Of a stretch of 64,000 nt of DNA, positions 28,401-38,247 are shown one piece after another (position 1 is the stretch's first letter; each line of letters starts with the position of its first letter). Source of the DNA: Eubacteriales bacterium (GTDB lineage Bacteria > Bacillota > Clostridia > Lachnospirales > Lachnospiraceae). The stretch spans positions 1-64,000 of the forward strand of contig JAUNGC010000009.1 of the NCBI GenBank assembly GCA_030524745.1, read 5' to 3'. The translations under genes were made by a program, and so were the position numbers. The notes below the pieces were generated by a model. The model made no database searches, was not told the origin of the DNA, and saw only the letters and a program-made list of their open reading frames with translations.

Positions 28401-29297
28401 ATGAATCCCATGAATATCAGCTATGACTCTTATAAGATTTTTTATCACGTAGCCCGTTATCAGAACATCACCCTGGCCGCAAAAGCGCTTTATCTCACCC
28501 AGCCCACCGTCAGCCACTATATTCTGGAACTGGAAAAGGAACTGGGCTGCAAGCTTTTCACCCGCTATAAAAAAGGCGTGCGCCTGACGCCGGAAGGTTC
28601 TATTCTCTATGGGCATATCGCAAAGGCCTGCGGGGAAATCGGCCGCGGAGAAGAAGATTTAAAAGCCTATCTGGAACTGGGACAAAGCGTCATAAAAATA
28701 GGAGCGTCAGAAACGACGCTCCGCAATTATCTGATGCCCATTTTGGGCCGTTATAAAATAAAACATCCCCAGACCAGATTCCAGATCCGCAACACGGTCG
28801 GAAAGCTGGTGGAAAGCCAACTGCAGGAAGGCTCCATCGATCTGGCGGTCATGGCGACTCCCTATCCCTATCACGACCTGTCCATAACAAAACTGGCAGA
28901 ATTTTCCATGTCCATCATCACCGGACCTGCCGCAAAAATTCCGGCAGACGTCCCCATGACCCTGGAAGAACTGGCCGCTTTTCCGTTGATCGCTCTCGAA
29001 CTGGGCACTTCCGGACGCTACTATATGGACACGCTGTTCGCTTCCTGCGGCATTCCGCTGCGCCCTGACATTGAATTGTCCACCGCAGACCTCATCACTC
29101 CCATAGCGATGCAAAATATCGGCATCGGTTTTGTGCCCCGCCGGTTTTGCCACAACGCACTGTCGGAAGGAAGGGTTGTGGAATTGACGCCCGCCCGGCC
29201 CCTTCCGCAGCGTTCCATCTGTCTGCTGACCGATCCCTCCCGGAACCCCTCCGGGGCCTGCCAACAATTCATGGAAGAACTGACCGCCAGCGGCTGA
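28401..29297 (+). CDS. LysR-family transcription regulator
   Basis: A 298-residue regulator with an N-terminal winged HTH (residues ~8-66: 'ARYQNITLAAKALYLTQPTV', 'LEKELGCKLFTRYKKGVRLT') and a two-lobe periplasmic-binding-like effector domain from ~92. The effector domain resembles those sensing small metabolites, but the ligand is unknown. The gene diverges from the ATP synthase operon with overlapping promoters, so control of that operon is a natural proposal. Start is the first ATG; an ATG three codons later is equally possible, and both have weak ribosome sites. Confidence 0.9.
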   Translation: MNPMNISYDSYKIFYHVARYQNITLAAKALYLTQPTVSHYILELEKELGCKLFTRYKKGVRLTPEGSILYGHIAKACGEIGRGEEDLKAYLELGQSVIKIGASETTLRNYLMPILGRYKIKHPQTRFQIRNTVGKLVESQLQEGSIDLAVMATPYPYHDLSITKLAEFSMSIITGPAAKIPADVPMTLEELAAFPLIALELGTSGRYYMDTLFASCGIPLRPDIELSTADLITPIAMQNIGIGFVPRRFCHNALSEGRVVELTPARPLPQRSICLLTDPSRNPSGACQQFMEELTASG

Positions 29298-29317
29298 CCG
29301 GCAGTCCCAATGCCGGC

Positions 29318-30250
29318 TCAGATCTCCCAGCTTTCACCGATTTCCCGGATATCGTACGGCGTGGTCTGGTACACGTAATAATTGATCCAGTTGGTATAAA
29401 GGTTGTTGCAATGCGCCCGCCAGGACAACAGCGGCCTTTTCGTGGGATCGTCGTCGGGATAATAATTCTCCGGCACATGAATCGGCAGTCCCTTATTCAC
29501 ATCCCGCATATACTCGTTATGTAAGGTCAGACGGTCATATTCGGGATGCCCCATGACAAAAATCTGATGGCCGCCCTCTGTCATGCAAAGGAGCACGCCG
29601 GCCTTCTCCGATTCCGCCATAATCGTCAACTCGCTGCAGCTATGAATCGCTTCCGCAGGCGTGGCGGTATGCCGGCTGTGGGGAATGCAGAATACGTCGT
29701 CAAAGCCCCTGACCAGCGGCACCTTTCTGTTAAGCACCCGATGCTTGTAAACGCCGAAGAGTTTCTCGTCCAGCAGCACCTTATCCAGACCGAAATGATA
29801 ATAAAGCCCGGCCTGCGCGCCCCAGCAGATGTGAAAGGTGGAATGCACATGAGTTTTTGACCATTTCATGATCTCGCACAGTTCCGGCCAGTAGTCCACC
29901 TCTTCAAAAGGAATCTGCTCCACCGGCGCGCCCGTGATAATCAGACCGTCATATTTGTTTTCCTTCAATTCATCAAACGTATTATAAAATTTATTCAGAT
30001 GCGTGGCGGATGTGTTCAGTGATACGTGGCTGTTCATCTTCATGAAAGTCACGTCCACCTGCAGCGGCGTGTTGGAAAGGGAACGCAGAAGATGCAGTTC
30101 CGTATCCTGCTTCACCGGCATCAGATTCAAAATGCAGATCTGCAGGGGACGGATATTCTGATGCATCGCGCGATACTCGTCCATGACAAAAATATTTTCG
30201 TTATCCAGTATTTCTCTTACAGGCAGATCGCTCTGTATTTTAATCGGCAT
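29318..30250 (-). CDS. metA: Homoserine O-acetyltransferase (MetA family)
   Basis: Activates homoserine for methionine synthesis. With the ATG at 30250 (GGAGGGG upstream) the residue numbers match the characterised family: nucleophile Cys142 in 'HICWGAQAG', and the His-x-Glu pair in 'GHPEYDRL'. Residue 111 is Glu ('GAPVEQ'); in Bacillus cereus MetA a Glu here gives acetyl-CoA preference, whereas Escherichia coli has Gly and uses succinyl-CoA. I therefore infer acetylation despite the usual 'succinyltransferase' family label. The start lies inside the last codons of ligA (11-base overlap), so it is co-transcribed with ligA, the pseudouridine synthase and perhaps the MATE gene. Confidence 0.93.
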   Translation of the reverse strand: MPIKIQSDLPVREILDNENIFVMDEYRAMHQNIRPLQICILNLMPVKQDTELHLLRSLSNTPLQVDVTFMKMNSHVSLNTSATHLNKFYNTFDELKENKYDGLIITGAPVEQIPFEEVDYWPELCEIMKWSKTHVHSTFHICWGAQAGLYYHFGLDKVLLDEKLFGVYKHRVLNRKVPLVRGFDDVFCIPHSRHTATPAEAIHSCSELTIMAESEKAGVLLCMTEGGHQIFVMGHPEYDRLTLHNEYMRDVNKGLPIHVPENYYPDDDPTKRPLLSWRAHCNNLYTNWINYYVYQTTPYDIREIGESWEI

Positions 30251-32216
30251 TGGAATCCCCTCCATTCATATACAATTCCAGAAACGCATCCTCCGTAATC
30301 ACTTCCACGCCCAGTTCTTTCGCTTTCTTATTTTTAGACGAATTGGAAGTGTTATCGTTGTTGATCAGGCAGGTCGTCTTCTTCGTCACGCTCCCCGTCA
30401 CCTTGCCGCCCAGCGATTCAATCCGCTCCTTTAACACGTTGCGGTTCTCAAAATGGTTCAGACTTCCGGTGATGACGAACACCTTCCCGGAAAGGGGCTG
30501 TTCGCCTTCCATGAAATCTTCCTTCGCAATCTCCACTTCTGCCAGCAGCGCTTCCAGGGCCGCCCGGTTTTTTTCCGTCTCCCAGAAATCGTGGAAAGCT
30601 GCCGCAATCACAGGACCTACTCCGTCGATGGCGCTCAGATCTTCCACAGGCGCTTTCAGCATTTTGGACAGGTCGTTTTTATATTCCCGGCAGATCATTT
30701 TCGCATTGGCGATGCCGATGTTGGGAATGCCCAGGCTGTAAATCAGCCGCGGCAGCGTGGTATGGCGCGCTTTTTCCAGACTGTCGGTCAGATTCTGATA
30801 GGATTTCTCCCCGAAGCCGTCCATTTCCACAATTTCTTCCCGGTGCCGGTCCAGGTGAAACAGATCGGCATAGGTATGCAGAAAGCCCTTTGCCAGAAAT
30901 TTTTCCAGGGTCGCTTCCGACAACCCGTCAATATTCATCGCATCCCGGCTCACAAACAGGGTGAAGGATTTGATTTTCTTCGCGTCGCAGTCGGGATTGG
31001 TGCAGATCAGCGTTTCCGTATCGTTTTCCTTCTGAAGCTTTGTGGGCGCGCCGCACACCGGACACTGCTCCGGTATGTCCAGACTGCCGCTCTGCGTCAG
31101 ATTCTGTGCGATCTGGGGAATAATCATATTCGCCTTATAGACGGTAATCCTGTCGCCGATTCCCAGCTTCAGTTCCCTGACGATGCTCACGTTATGAACG
31201 CTGGCGCGGCTGACCGTGGTGCCTTCCAGTTCCACAGGATCAAAAATCGCCACCGGATTGATCAGACCGGTGCGGCTGGCGCTCCATTCCATTTCCCGAA
31301 GCGTCGTTTCCGCCAGTTCATCCGCCCATTTAAACGCGATGGAATTGCGGGGAAACTTCGCCGTCATGCCCAGCGATTCGCCGTAAGCGATATCATCCAG
31401 AATCAGCACCAGTCCGTCCGAAGGCACCGGATAGTCCTTTACCCGCTCTTCAAATTCTCCAACGCTCTCCACCACATTCCGCGCCGTCACCGCTTTATAT
31501 TCCACCACTTCAAAGCCCTGTTCCTTCAAAAAGACAAACTGCTTTTCCCGGGAGTTCTCAAAATCTGCGCCTTCCGCTTTCACCAGCGCAAAAGCATAAA
31601 AACGGACGTTTCGTTCTGCCGTGATCTCATTGTTGAGTTGGCGCACGGAACCGGAACAGAGATTTCTGGGATTTTTATAGCGGGCGCTCACATCCTCTAT
31701 CTTTTCATTGATTTTCTCAAAGTCTGCATAAGTGATGACCGCCTCTCCGCGCAGAATCAGTTCCCCGTGAAAAGGAATCTGATACGGAAGATTGACAAAC
31801 GTGCGCGCATTGCCCGTAATGACCTCGCCCACTTCCCCGTTTCCCCGGGTAACCGCCTTAAAAAGCTTTCCCTCCCGGTAAGTCAGCACGATGGTCAGAC
31901 CGTCCAGTTTCCAGGACAAAAGCCCCTTTTGCGTTCCCAGCCACTCTGCCAGTTCTTCCCTGCTTTTGGTTTTTCCCAGGGAGAGCATGGGGCTTTCGTG
32001 CCGTTCTTTGGGCAGTTCCTCCACCGCCTCATAGCCCACCGACACGGTAGGGCTTCCCGCCAGCACAACGCCCGTCTTTTTCTCCAGTTCCACCAGTTCG
32101 TCATAGAGTTTATCATATTCAAAGTTGCTCATGATCTCCCGGTCCTCGGCGTAATACGCCTTCGACGCCTGATGCAAGAGCGCGGCCAGTTCTTTCATTC
32201 TCTGTGTTTCGTTCAT
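30240..32216 (-). CDS. ligA: NAD-dependent DNA ligase
   Basis: Seals nicks in DNA using NAD. The 658-residue product has the adenylation domain with Lys103 in the 'WKLDG' motif, 'RGEAVI', an OB fold, a four-Cys zinc finger ('CPVCG...[10 protein letters not shown]'), helix-hairpin-helix repeats ('FGEKSYQNL', '[15 protein letters not shown]') and a C-terminal BRCT domain ('[16 protein letters not shown]'). The segment around the active Lys ([11 protein letters not shown]) departs from the commonest LigA form (K-x-DG-A-x-S-L). It may be a diverged main ligase or a second copy; the rest of the genome would tell. It overlaps the pseudouridine synthase gene by 4 bases. Confidence 0.9.
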   Translation of the reverse strand: MNETQRMKELAALLHQASKAYYAEDREIMSNFEYDKLYDELVELEKKTGVVLAGSPTVSVGYEAVEELPKERHESPMLSLGKTKSREELAEWLGTQKGLLSWKLDGLTIVLTYREGKLFKAVTRGNGEVGEVITGNARTFVNLPYQIPFHGELILRGEAVITYADFEKINEKIEDVSARYKNPRNLCSGSVRQLNNEITAERNVRFYAFALVKAEGADFENSREKQFVFLKEQGFEVVEYKAVTARNVVESVGEFEERVKDYPVPSDGLVLILDDIAYGESLGMTAKFPRNSIAFKWADELAETTLREMEWSASRTGLINPVAIFDPVELEGTTVSRASVHNVSIVRELKLGIGDRITVYKANMIIPQIAQNLTQSGSLDIPEQCPVCGAPTKLQKENDTETLICTNPDCDAKKIKSFTLFVSRDAMNIDGLSEATLEKFLAKGFLHTYADLFHLDRHREEIVEMDGFGEKSYQNLTDSLEKARHTTLPRLIYSLGIPNIGIANAKMICREYKNDLSKMLKAPVEDLSAIDGVGPVIAAAFHDFWETEKNRAALEALLAEVEIAKEDFMEGEQPLSGKVFVITGSLNHFENRNVLKERIESLGGKVTGSVTKKTTCLINNDNTSNSSKNKKAKELGVEVITEDAFLELYMNGGDSNAD

Positions 32217-33067
32217 GCCTGTCTATCCTGCCTTCTTGATCTCATATCCGTTCTGCGGCCTGCCGTCTGTCCGGCGCTTTTCTTTGCCGCTGCAGGCGCG
32301 GCGCTTTGCTTCGCCTCAGCGTTCTTGCGGGCGGCTCCCGTCTTCATGCTCTTTTCCACCTGCTCGTACAATTCCCTGCGCTCTGTGCCGGTCACCGGCC
32401 GGATTTTTCCCGGCTCCAAATCGCCCAGCAAAATATTGGCCACCCGCACCCGCCTGATGCTTTTCACATCATAGCCAAGGGTTTTGCACATGCGGCGGAT
32501 CTGGCGGTTTAAGCCCTGCGTCAGAATGATGCGGAACACAAATTTTCCTTCTTCCTTTACGAAGCAGGGCCGCGTTTTCACATCCAGTTCTTTCAGCATG
32601 ACGCCCTCGGACATTTTTTTCAAAAACTCCCGGCTGATGGGCTTATTCACCCGCACCAGATATTCCTTTTCATGGAAATTGGCCGCCCGCATCAGGCCGT
32701 TGATCAGATCCCCGTCATTGGTCATCAAAAGCAGCCCTTCCGAATCCTTGTCCAGCCTTCCCGCATAGGTCACCCGCACCGGATAATCCAGCACATCTTT
32801 AATTGTCACCTGCGCGTGCCGGTCCCGCTCCGTGCAGACCACGCCGACCGGCTTATAGTATGCCAGCACCACTTTCTTTTCCCTGCTGAGGACCTCTTTG
32901 CCATCCGCTATAATTTTATCCAGATCATTGACTTTCATGCCCGGCTCCGCGGACTTTCCGTTGACAAAAACCTTTCCTTCTTCGATCAGCCTGTCCGCTT
33001 CCCGCCTGGAACAGACGCCCGCTTCCGACAGATATTTATTCAAACGCACTTTTTCCGTATTTTTCAT
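32213..33067 (-). CDS. 23S rRNA pseudouridine synthase (RluF/RluB type)
   Basis: Isomerises a uridine in 23S rRNA. The 284-residue protein starts with an S4 RNA-binding domain ('RLNKYLSEAGVCSRREADRLI') and continues with the RsuA-type catalytic domain holding the Asp of 'GRLDKDSEGLLL'. The late segment 'TQGLNRQIRRMCKTLGYDV' is most like RluF. A basic Ala/Lys/Arg tail of ~45 residues follows, probably disordered and RNA-binding. It precedes ligA with a 4-base overlap and follows the MATE gene after 12 bases. Confidence 0.88.
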   Translation of the reverse strand: MKNTEKVRLNKYLSEAGVCSRREADRLIEEGKVFVNGKSAEPGMKVNDLDKIIADGKEVLSREKKVVLAYYKPVGVVCTERDRHAQVTIKDVLDYPVRVTYAGRLDKDSEGLLLMTNDGDLINGLMRAANFHEKEYLVRVNKPISREFLKKMSEGVMLKELDVKTRPCFVKEEGKFVFRIILTQGLNRQIRRMCKTLGYDVKSIRRVRVANILLGDLEPGKIRPVTGTERRELYEQVEKSMKTGAARKNAEAKQSAAPAAAKKSAGQTAGRRTDMRSRRQDRQA

Positions 33068-33079
33068 AGGTTCCTCCGC

Positions 33080-34462
33080 TCAAACGCCGCTTTCGTCCAT
33101 TTTCTTTAATGAACGCAAAAAATATACCAAAAAAGGCAGCGAAGCGACCAGCGTGCATACGTCCGCCAAAGGCTGCGCAAGCTGTACGCCAGCCACGCCG
33201 ATCAGAGGAGGAAGCAGCATGATGAGCGGCAGAAAGAAAATGCCCTGCCTGCATAGCGCAAGAAACGTAGCGCTTCCCGCTTTTCCCGTGCTCTGCAGCG
33301 CCATGTTGGTCGTTGTGGTTATGCCGAAAAGGGGCATGACGACACACTGCGCCCGCAGGGCAAAAACCCCCAAAGCGATGACTTCGGCGTCGTCTTTCCT
33401 GAAAAGCCGCAGAATCTGCGGGGAAAGCAGATAAATCACCGCGCCAAAGGCCGCCATGACCACAACGCCCACCAAAGCGGCGAAGCGGGTCGCGTCATAA
33501 ACTCTCCGGTATTTTTTCGCGCCGAAGTTAAAACCGGCCACAGGCTGAAGCCCCTGCCCGAATCCCAGCATAGCGGAAAACATGAAGAACATGATTCTGT
33601 TCACAATGCTCATCGCCGCCACCGCCGCATCCCCATAGACGGCGGCGTTGACATTCAAAGCCACGCTGGCAAGACTGGCAAGCCCCTGCCTGCACAGCGT
33701 CGGAAGACCCTTCCACAAAATATTGACGTACATACCGGCGCTTCTGGAAACTTTGGAAATCCGGAGCCGCACGTCGCTTTTCCCTTTCAAAAACAGGATC
33801 AGAAGGATGAGAAAGCTGACTGTCTGGCTCAGCGCAGTGGCGATCGCCGCCCCCGCGGTCCCCAGATTCAGACCGAATATGAAAACCGGATCCAGAATGA
33901 TATTCAAAATACCGCCGGTTCCGATGCCCAGCATTCCCATCGTCGCCTTCCCTTCATAACGGAATATATTATTCATGACAAAAGAAGCGCACATGACCGG
34001 CGCCGCCAGCAAAATATACTGTCCGTAAGCCTTCGCGTACGGAAGAATGGTGGCCGTCGCCCCCAGCGCGCGCATCATGGGCTCCACAAACAAAGACCCG
34101 AATACGGTCAAAAGGATTCCCAGAAATATCGCCGAAAAAAAACCGGTGCTCGCCGCACAGGTCGCTTCCTCCTCCTGCTTTGCGCCCAGATGCAGGGTGA
34201 CCAGCGTGCCGGAGCCCATCCCCAGCGTAAAACCGATCGCCTGAATAATCGCCATCAGGGAAAATACGATTCCCACCGCTCCCACTGCGCTGGTGCCAAG
34301 CTGGGACACAAAAAAAGTATCCGCCATATTATACAGCGCCGACACCATCATGCTGATAATGGTAGGAATCGCCAGCGTTGTCACAAGCCGCGGCACCGGC
34401 GTCTGCGTCATTTTTTCATAATGCGCCTGACGGCGCTCTTCTTCCTGCGTCAATACTGCCAT
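33080..34462 (-). CDS. MATE-family efflux transporter
   Basis: An integral membrane protein of 460 residues with twelve hydrophobic segments in two similar halves. Typical features are 'LVTTLAIPTIISMMVSALYNMADTFFV' at the start and 'GFGQGLQPVAGFNFGAKKY' in the second half. MATE pumps export cationic drugs or metabolites using Na+ or H+ gradients; the substrate is unknown. It heads the run of genes through rluF-like, ligA and metA, all on the minus strand with gaps of 12 bases or overlaps. The start is an ATG behind GAAAGGAAATGAG. Confidence 0.9.
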   Translation of the reverse strand: MAVLTQEEERRQAHYEKMTQTPVPRLVTTLAIPTIISMMVSALYNMADTFFVSQLGTSAVGAVGIVFSLMAIIQAIGFTLGMGSGTLVTLHLGAKQEEEATCAASTGFFSAIFLGILLTVFGSLFVEPMMRALGATATILPYAKAYGQYILLAAPVMCASFVMNNIFRYEGKATMGMLGIGTGGILNIILDPVFIFGLNLGTAGAAIATALSQTVSFLILLILFLKGKSDVRLRISKVSRSAGMYVNILWKGLPTLCRQGLASLASVALNVNAAVYGDAAVAAMSIVNRIMFFMFSAMLGFGQGLQPVAGFNFGAKKYRRVYDATRFAALVGVVVMAAFGAVIYLLSPQILRLFRKDDAEVIALGVFALRAQCVVMPLFGITTTTNMALQSTGKAGSATFLALCRQGIFFLPLIMLLPPLIGVAGVQLAQPLADVCTLVASLPFLVYFLRSLKKMDESGV

Positions 34463-34515
34463 ATCTCATTTCCTTTCTTCTTGTATCCCTGTGCATGAAG
34501 GGTAACAAAACGCAA

Positions 34516-34578
34516 TAAATACGGACAACACCAGCCGGCAAAGAAACTGTGTTCTCTGCCGGTCTTTGTCCGTATTTA
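34516..34578. terminator. Long nested hairpin, candidate terminator or RNA element
   Basis: TAAATACGGACAA (34516-34528) pairs with its exact complement (34566-34578). Inside, CCGGCA (34535-34540) pairs with TGCCGG (34557-34562). It lies downstream of the secreted-protein gene and upstream of the MATE gene. T-tracts are poor on both sides, so it may be a terminator, a leader element or an RNA-stability structure. Confidence 0.5.
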
Positions 34579-34679
34579 TAAATTGTAGCATATTGTGAGG
34601 AATTTTTCCACAAGAATTGGCCAAGACTTAGAACTGTATATTTTCCGATAGGATAACCGGCCCTTTACTGCTCTGCGCT

Positions 34680-35678
34680 TTACTCGGACCTTTCCGTTCC
34701 GCCCAGAATCAGATCCAGATAACGGAACCCGCAAAATCCGTTTTCATCCAAAAGGCTCATCACATCATACCCCGCCGGAACCGTCACCGTATAATTCCTG
34801 TGCTGATAACGATAATTCACCGTAACAGCCACATCCGGTCTGGACGCGATCGCTTCCATCACCGCCCGGTCAAAGCAAAGCCAGCGGTCGGTTTCCACGG
34901 TGACAGCCGCTCCCTGCGGCGCGCTTTTCACTGCCTTTTCCGCATTTTTCAGAAAAGCGGCAATGGCGGAAATCGGCTGATACCCGACAACAGCGCCGCA
35001 CTTTTCGCACTGCCTTGCCATAATCCCGTCTTCTTTTTCCGAAGGTTCTTTCACAATTACATATTCATAAACATGGCTGCAGCCCGCCTTCTGCACAAAA
35101 GCCCCAGCCGCGCCTTCTTCCCCTTCCGCATCCTGATACCAGGGTTCCAGTTCAATATAATAGCATGGCTGTTCTTCTTCTCCGGACATATAATAATCCT
35201 GCGTTTCACAGGAAACCACCTGCCAGCCGTCCGCATCTCCCAATGCCGCCCAGATTTCATTTTGATGAGCGAATCTCCTGCTATAGCCCGATTCGGCGGC
35301 GCTTACACCGTACTCCAAATCCGCTCCGATCACTAAAACATTCACGCTCTGCACGCCCTGCGGTTCCATAACGCCATAGATTTTACTCTGCGCGTCCACC
35401 GCGCTATAGTCCTGATATCCCTGCGACTGCGCATAAGAATGAATGGCCTCGCACAGCGCATCCATCCCCTCCTGCGTTTTGTCCGGATTTTCAAACCGGT
35501 AAGATAACATGACCGCGCACTCCTGTGCACAAATCACATCGCCGCCTGTCCATACTGTACCGGTCAGATCATCCATCTGATCCGGCTGATATGCAGTTTC
35601 GGCTGCAGCGGCAACCAGACTGCCGCTCATCCCCAGAACCAGTAACAGCGCCGCAAAAGCTTTCCCCATTTTTTTCAT
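34680..35678 (-). CDS. Secreted protein with zinc-ribbon-like Cys pair, unknown role
   Basis: A 332-residue exported protein with a signal peptide cut near 'VAAAAET' (residue ~27). The middle holds a 'CSHVYEYVIVKEPS' segment and a 'CEKCG' pair (~230), like the short Cys/His modules seen in Firmicutes cell-surface proteins. The C-terminal ~80 residues ('VTVETDRWLCFDRAVMEAI', 'GFCGFRYLDLILGG') form a domain I have seen at the ends of Lachnospiraceae secreted repeat proteins, but without a known function. It stands alone, divergent from the HTH/kinase pair across a 185-base gap. A role at the surface is inferred only from export. Confidence 0.65.
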   Translation of the reverse strand: MKKMGKAFAALLLVLGMSGSLVAAAAETAYQPDQMDDLTGTVWTGGDVICAQECAVMLSYRFENPDKTQEGMDALCEAIHSYAQSQGYQDYSAVDAQSKIYGVMEPQGVQSVNVLVIGADLEYGVSAAESGYSRRFAHQNEIWAALGDADGWQVVSCETQDYYMSGEEEQPCYYIELEPWYQDAEGEEGAAGAFVQKAGCSHVYEYVIVKEPSEKEDGIMARQCEKCGAVVGYQPISAIAAFLKNAEKAVKSAPQGAAVTVETDRWLCFDRAVMEAIASRPDVAVTVNYRYQHRNYTVTVPAGYDVMSLLDENGFCGFRYLDLILGGTERSE

Positions 35679-35784
35679 ATTTTAATCATTCTCCTTTCCG
35701 CTGTTCTCCTGCTTCATTGTACTCCCGCCCCCTGTGCTTTTGGTGTTCTGACAGAAGACTTTTTTGGAAAAATATTCCTGCAAA

Positions 35785-35813
35785 TTGTCTTTTTGAAAAC
35801 AATGAGCTATACT
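35785..35813 (+). promoter_or_regulatory. Promoter of the HTH-kinase operon
   Basis: TTGTCT (35785-35790), 17-base spacer, TATACT (35808-35813), followed at 35850-35855 by AGGAGG and a TTG start at 35864. The same hexamers recur upstream of the M32 carboxypeptidase gene. Confidence 0.7.
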
Positions 35814-35863
35814 TATCTCAATGCGGATCAGATCCTGACTTACGAAACGAGGAGGTAATCTTT

Positions 35864-36316
35864 TTGGCAAAAGAAAAAGATCAGCGCCGCTTAAGCACAT
35901 CCCAACTTCTGACCTTCATCAAAAAATCCGGCTCCTTCGCTCAGGTTTCGGAAACCCTTCCTGACATAACGGAACAGCCGATCTTTTGTCACTATCTCTA
36001 CGAGGTCATGAACCAGCATCAAAAGCTGCCGAAAAACATCATTCAGGACAGCGGCCTGGAACGTTCTTATTTTTATCATATATTGAACGGGCAAAAGGTT
36101 CCGTCCCGAAACGTAATCATCAGAATCTGCCTGTGCATGTCCGCCTCTTTAAACGAGACCAATCAACTGCTGCGGCTGGCCAACCAGGGTGTGCTTTACC
36201 CCAGAATCCGCCGGGACGCGGCCATTATTTTCTGTATCGAAAATCATTACACCATGCACAAAACCAATGAACTGCTTATCGAATACCATGAGTTGCCGCT
36301 GTATCGTGAGGATTAA
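35864..36316 (+). CDS. Small XRE-like helix-turn-helix protein paired with a kinase
   Basis: A 150-residue protein. The start is a TTG, 8 bases after a perfect AGGAGG; the longer frame that runs back to 35525 would cover the promoter, so it is not used. Residues ~53-120 form an XRE-like HTH: 'LPKNIIQDSGLERSYFYHILNG', 'PSRNVIIRICLCMS', and a last helix 'NETNQLLRLANQG'. The N-terminal ~45 residues are short and hydrophilic; the C-terminal ~35 residues may form a dimer helix. The gene ends 2 bases before the kinase gene. I infer that this is the regulator or substrate of that kinase; no target operator was identified. Confidence 0.75.
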   Translation: MAKEKDQRRLSTSQLLTFIKKSGSFAQVSETLPDITEQPIFCHYLYEVMNQHQKLPKNIIQDSGLERSYFYHILNGQKVPSRNVIIRICLCMSASLNETNQLLRLANQGVLYPRIRRDAAIIFCIENHYTMHKTNELLIEYHELPLYRED

Positions 36317-36318
36317 GA

Positions 36319-38238
36319 ATGGATGACATTTTCACCATAGAACTGCCGGATCTTCCAAAACCGCTTTCCGATCGTTTTGAAGTGATTTCCTGTATCAAAC
36401 ATTCCGGGGAATGTTCCGTTTATCTGTTAAAAGAAATACAAAACCGCCGTCAGGTACTTTTGAAGGTTTCCTCCGATCCTGTCACGATACGGACGCTGGA
36501 GAACGAAAAACAAATTCTGGACGCCATTCACGCAGACAGCCATTCCGCTCTGGAAGCTTCTTTCCCAAAAGCGCTGTGGCTGGAACAATTTTCCGGCGCC
36601 GTTTACTATATCCGCACTTATATCAACGGAAAAACGCTGGAAGATCTGTGTGAGACCAATCCGGGAGAACCGGGACTTTCGGAAGATCAGGCTTTGGACT
36701 ATGTGATTCATCTGGCAGAACTGCTCCACTTTCTTCACTCCATGACGCCGCCGGTGATTCACCGGGACATCAAGCCCCAGAATGTCATCGTAGACAACGA
36801 CGGCAACTGCCATTTCATTGATATGGGAATTTCCCGCTTTTTTGACCGCACCCAAAGCCACGATACGCTGATTATGGGTACCAAACAAATGGCGCCGCCG
36901 GAGCAATTCGGCTTTCGTCAGACGGATAAGCGCAGCGACATCTATTCGCTGGGCGTTCTGATGTACTATTGCGTCACAGGAGAATATACCATAACCGAAA
37001 ATGGTTTAAAAAAGCTGCGGCGGCCTGCCCGTCAGATCATCCGGAAGGCCACCATGTTCGACCCGGACCAGCGGTATACGGATGCCAAAGAGATGATGGG
37101 CGAACTTCTGAACGCCCGTTTTCACCCCTATCTGGGAAAAAACAGACATCGTAACAGGAAAAGGCTGGCAATCGGCGCCGCTGCTGCGCTTCTGCTTTTC
37201 GCCGGATGGCTCTTTTTGCATTTTGTGAGTAAAGAAAAATCCTATTCCTTCACGGAACCATTGATTGAGGAAGCCGTACGCATGCAGTTGGATAAACCGC
37301 AGGGAACCGTCACCGCAGCGGATCTGGAGCAGATCCGGGAACTGCATATTTTCGGCCGGCAGATTTACGATGACGAAAGCGAAGTATGGCTGCACGGCTC
37401 CTATCCCTGGTTCTACGACGACGCCGTACGGGAAGCGGGACTATACCGGATGACCGGCTCCATCCGTTCTTTAGAGGATATCCGCAATATGCCGAATCTG
37501 GACGTCCTGTGCCTGTATCAGCAGCAGATCACGGATCTTTCCCCGTTAAAGGATACGGAAATATCCTGTCTGGGACTGGGCTATAATCCGATCACCGGCC
37601 TGGATGCGCTTGCAGACAACTCCGCCGTCCGTTCGCTGCTGATTCCCGGCGTTTCCTTAGCCGATCCCGAATCGCTGGGCGCCCTTTCTTCCCTGGAAGA
37701 ATTGAATATCAGCAATACGAATATTGTTTCTCTTTCTTTTCTCGATGACAGCCCCATAGAAAAGCTGAATTTGTTTCAGGTTTCTCCGGATGATTACCGG
37801 GAATTGAAAAACGCGCCCTCTCTGACATGCCTTTATCTGGATCACATGGACCAGACGGTCATGGAACAACTCTACGGTCTTGCGCTCACCGATCTTACCT
37901 TTTACTATTCCAGCGACTTCGCCCTGTCCGATATCCAGGGGCTTACGCAACTGGAGCAGCTTACCTTTTTCGGGGATCAGGGACCGCTTTGCATAAAGGA
38001 ACAGGAAATTTCGCTTCCCGCGCTCAGGCAACTGACGCTCTCCTATACGACGATAGAGAATTTTCATTTTCTTTCTACGCTTTCCGGACTGACCTCGCTC
38101 AACATTTATCATGCGGATTGCAAAAGCTATGAAGGGCTGGATGCGCTTCCCGCTCTGGAAACGATCATTTGTACCCAGGAGCAGGAAGATCAAATACTCT
38201 CTGCCTATCCCGAGTTTGGCGTTCTTTTGCACAGGTAA
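36319..38238 (+). CDS. Membrane Ser/Thr protein kinase with extracytoplasmic leucine-rich repeats
   Basis: The 639-residue protein has a Hanks-type kinase at the N-terminus (~20-265): Lys49 in 'VLLKVS', Glu63 as the helix-C partner, 'HRDIKPQN' (148-155) and Asp168 in 'IDMG' where DFG is usual. 'GTKQMAPPEQF' marks the P+1 loop. The glycine loop is weak ('IKHSGECSVYL'). One membrane helix at ~283-303 follows. The outer ~335 residues hold leucine-rich repeats ('LDVLCLYQQQITDLSPL', 'LEELNISNTNIVSL'). There are no PASTA repeats, so it is not PrkC. It is probably a receptor-like kinase that senses a ligand or surface through the repeats and signals to the HTH protein encoded just upstream. Confidence 0.85.
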   Translation: MDDIFTIELPDLPKPLSDRFEVISCIKHSGECSVYLLKEIQNRRQVLLKVSSDPVTIRTLENEKQILDAIHADSHSALEASFPKALWLEQFSGAVYYIRTYINGKTLEDLCETNPGEPGLSEDQALDYVIHLAELLHFLHSMTPPVIHRDIKPQNVIVDNDGNCHFIDMGISRFFDRTQSHDTLIMGTKQMAPPEQFGFRQTDKRSDIYSLGVLMYYCVTGEYTITENGLKKLRRPARQIIRKATMFDPDQRYTDAKEMMGELLNARFHPYLGKNRHRNRKRLAIGAAAALLLFAGWLFLHFVSKEKSYSFTEPLIEEAVRMQLDKPQGTVTAADLEQIRELHIFGRQIYDDESEVWLHGSYPWFYDDAVREAGLYRMTGSIRSLEDIRNMPNLDVLCLYQQQITDLSPLKDTEISCLGLGYNPITGLDALADNSAVRSLLIPGVSLADPESLGALSSLEELNISNTNIVSLSFLDDSPIEKLNLFQVSPDDYRELKNAPSLTCLYLDHMDQTVMEQLYGLALTDLTFYYSSDFALSDIQGLTQLEQLTFFGDQGPLCIKEQEISLPALRQLTLSYTTIENFHFLSTLSGLTSLNIYHADCKSYEGLDALPALETIICTQEQEDQILSAYPEFGVLLHR

Positions 38239-38247
38239 GCATTCCGC

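Noticed and set aside
30453-32474. A 673-residue open frame on the plus strand opposite ligA and the pseudouridine synthase gene
   Set aside because: It is antisense to two clearly conserved genes, its translation is basic and rich in Arg, His and Phe as shadow frames are, and no domain or ribosome site is seen.
35525-35863. Upstream extension of the HTH frame
   Set aside because: The extension covers the promoter and the 5' end of the divergent secreted-protein gene; AGGAGG and TTG at 35864 explain the start.
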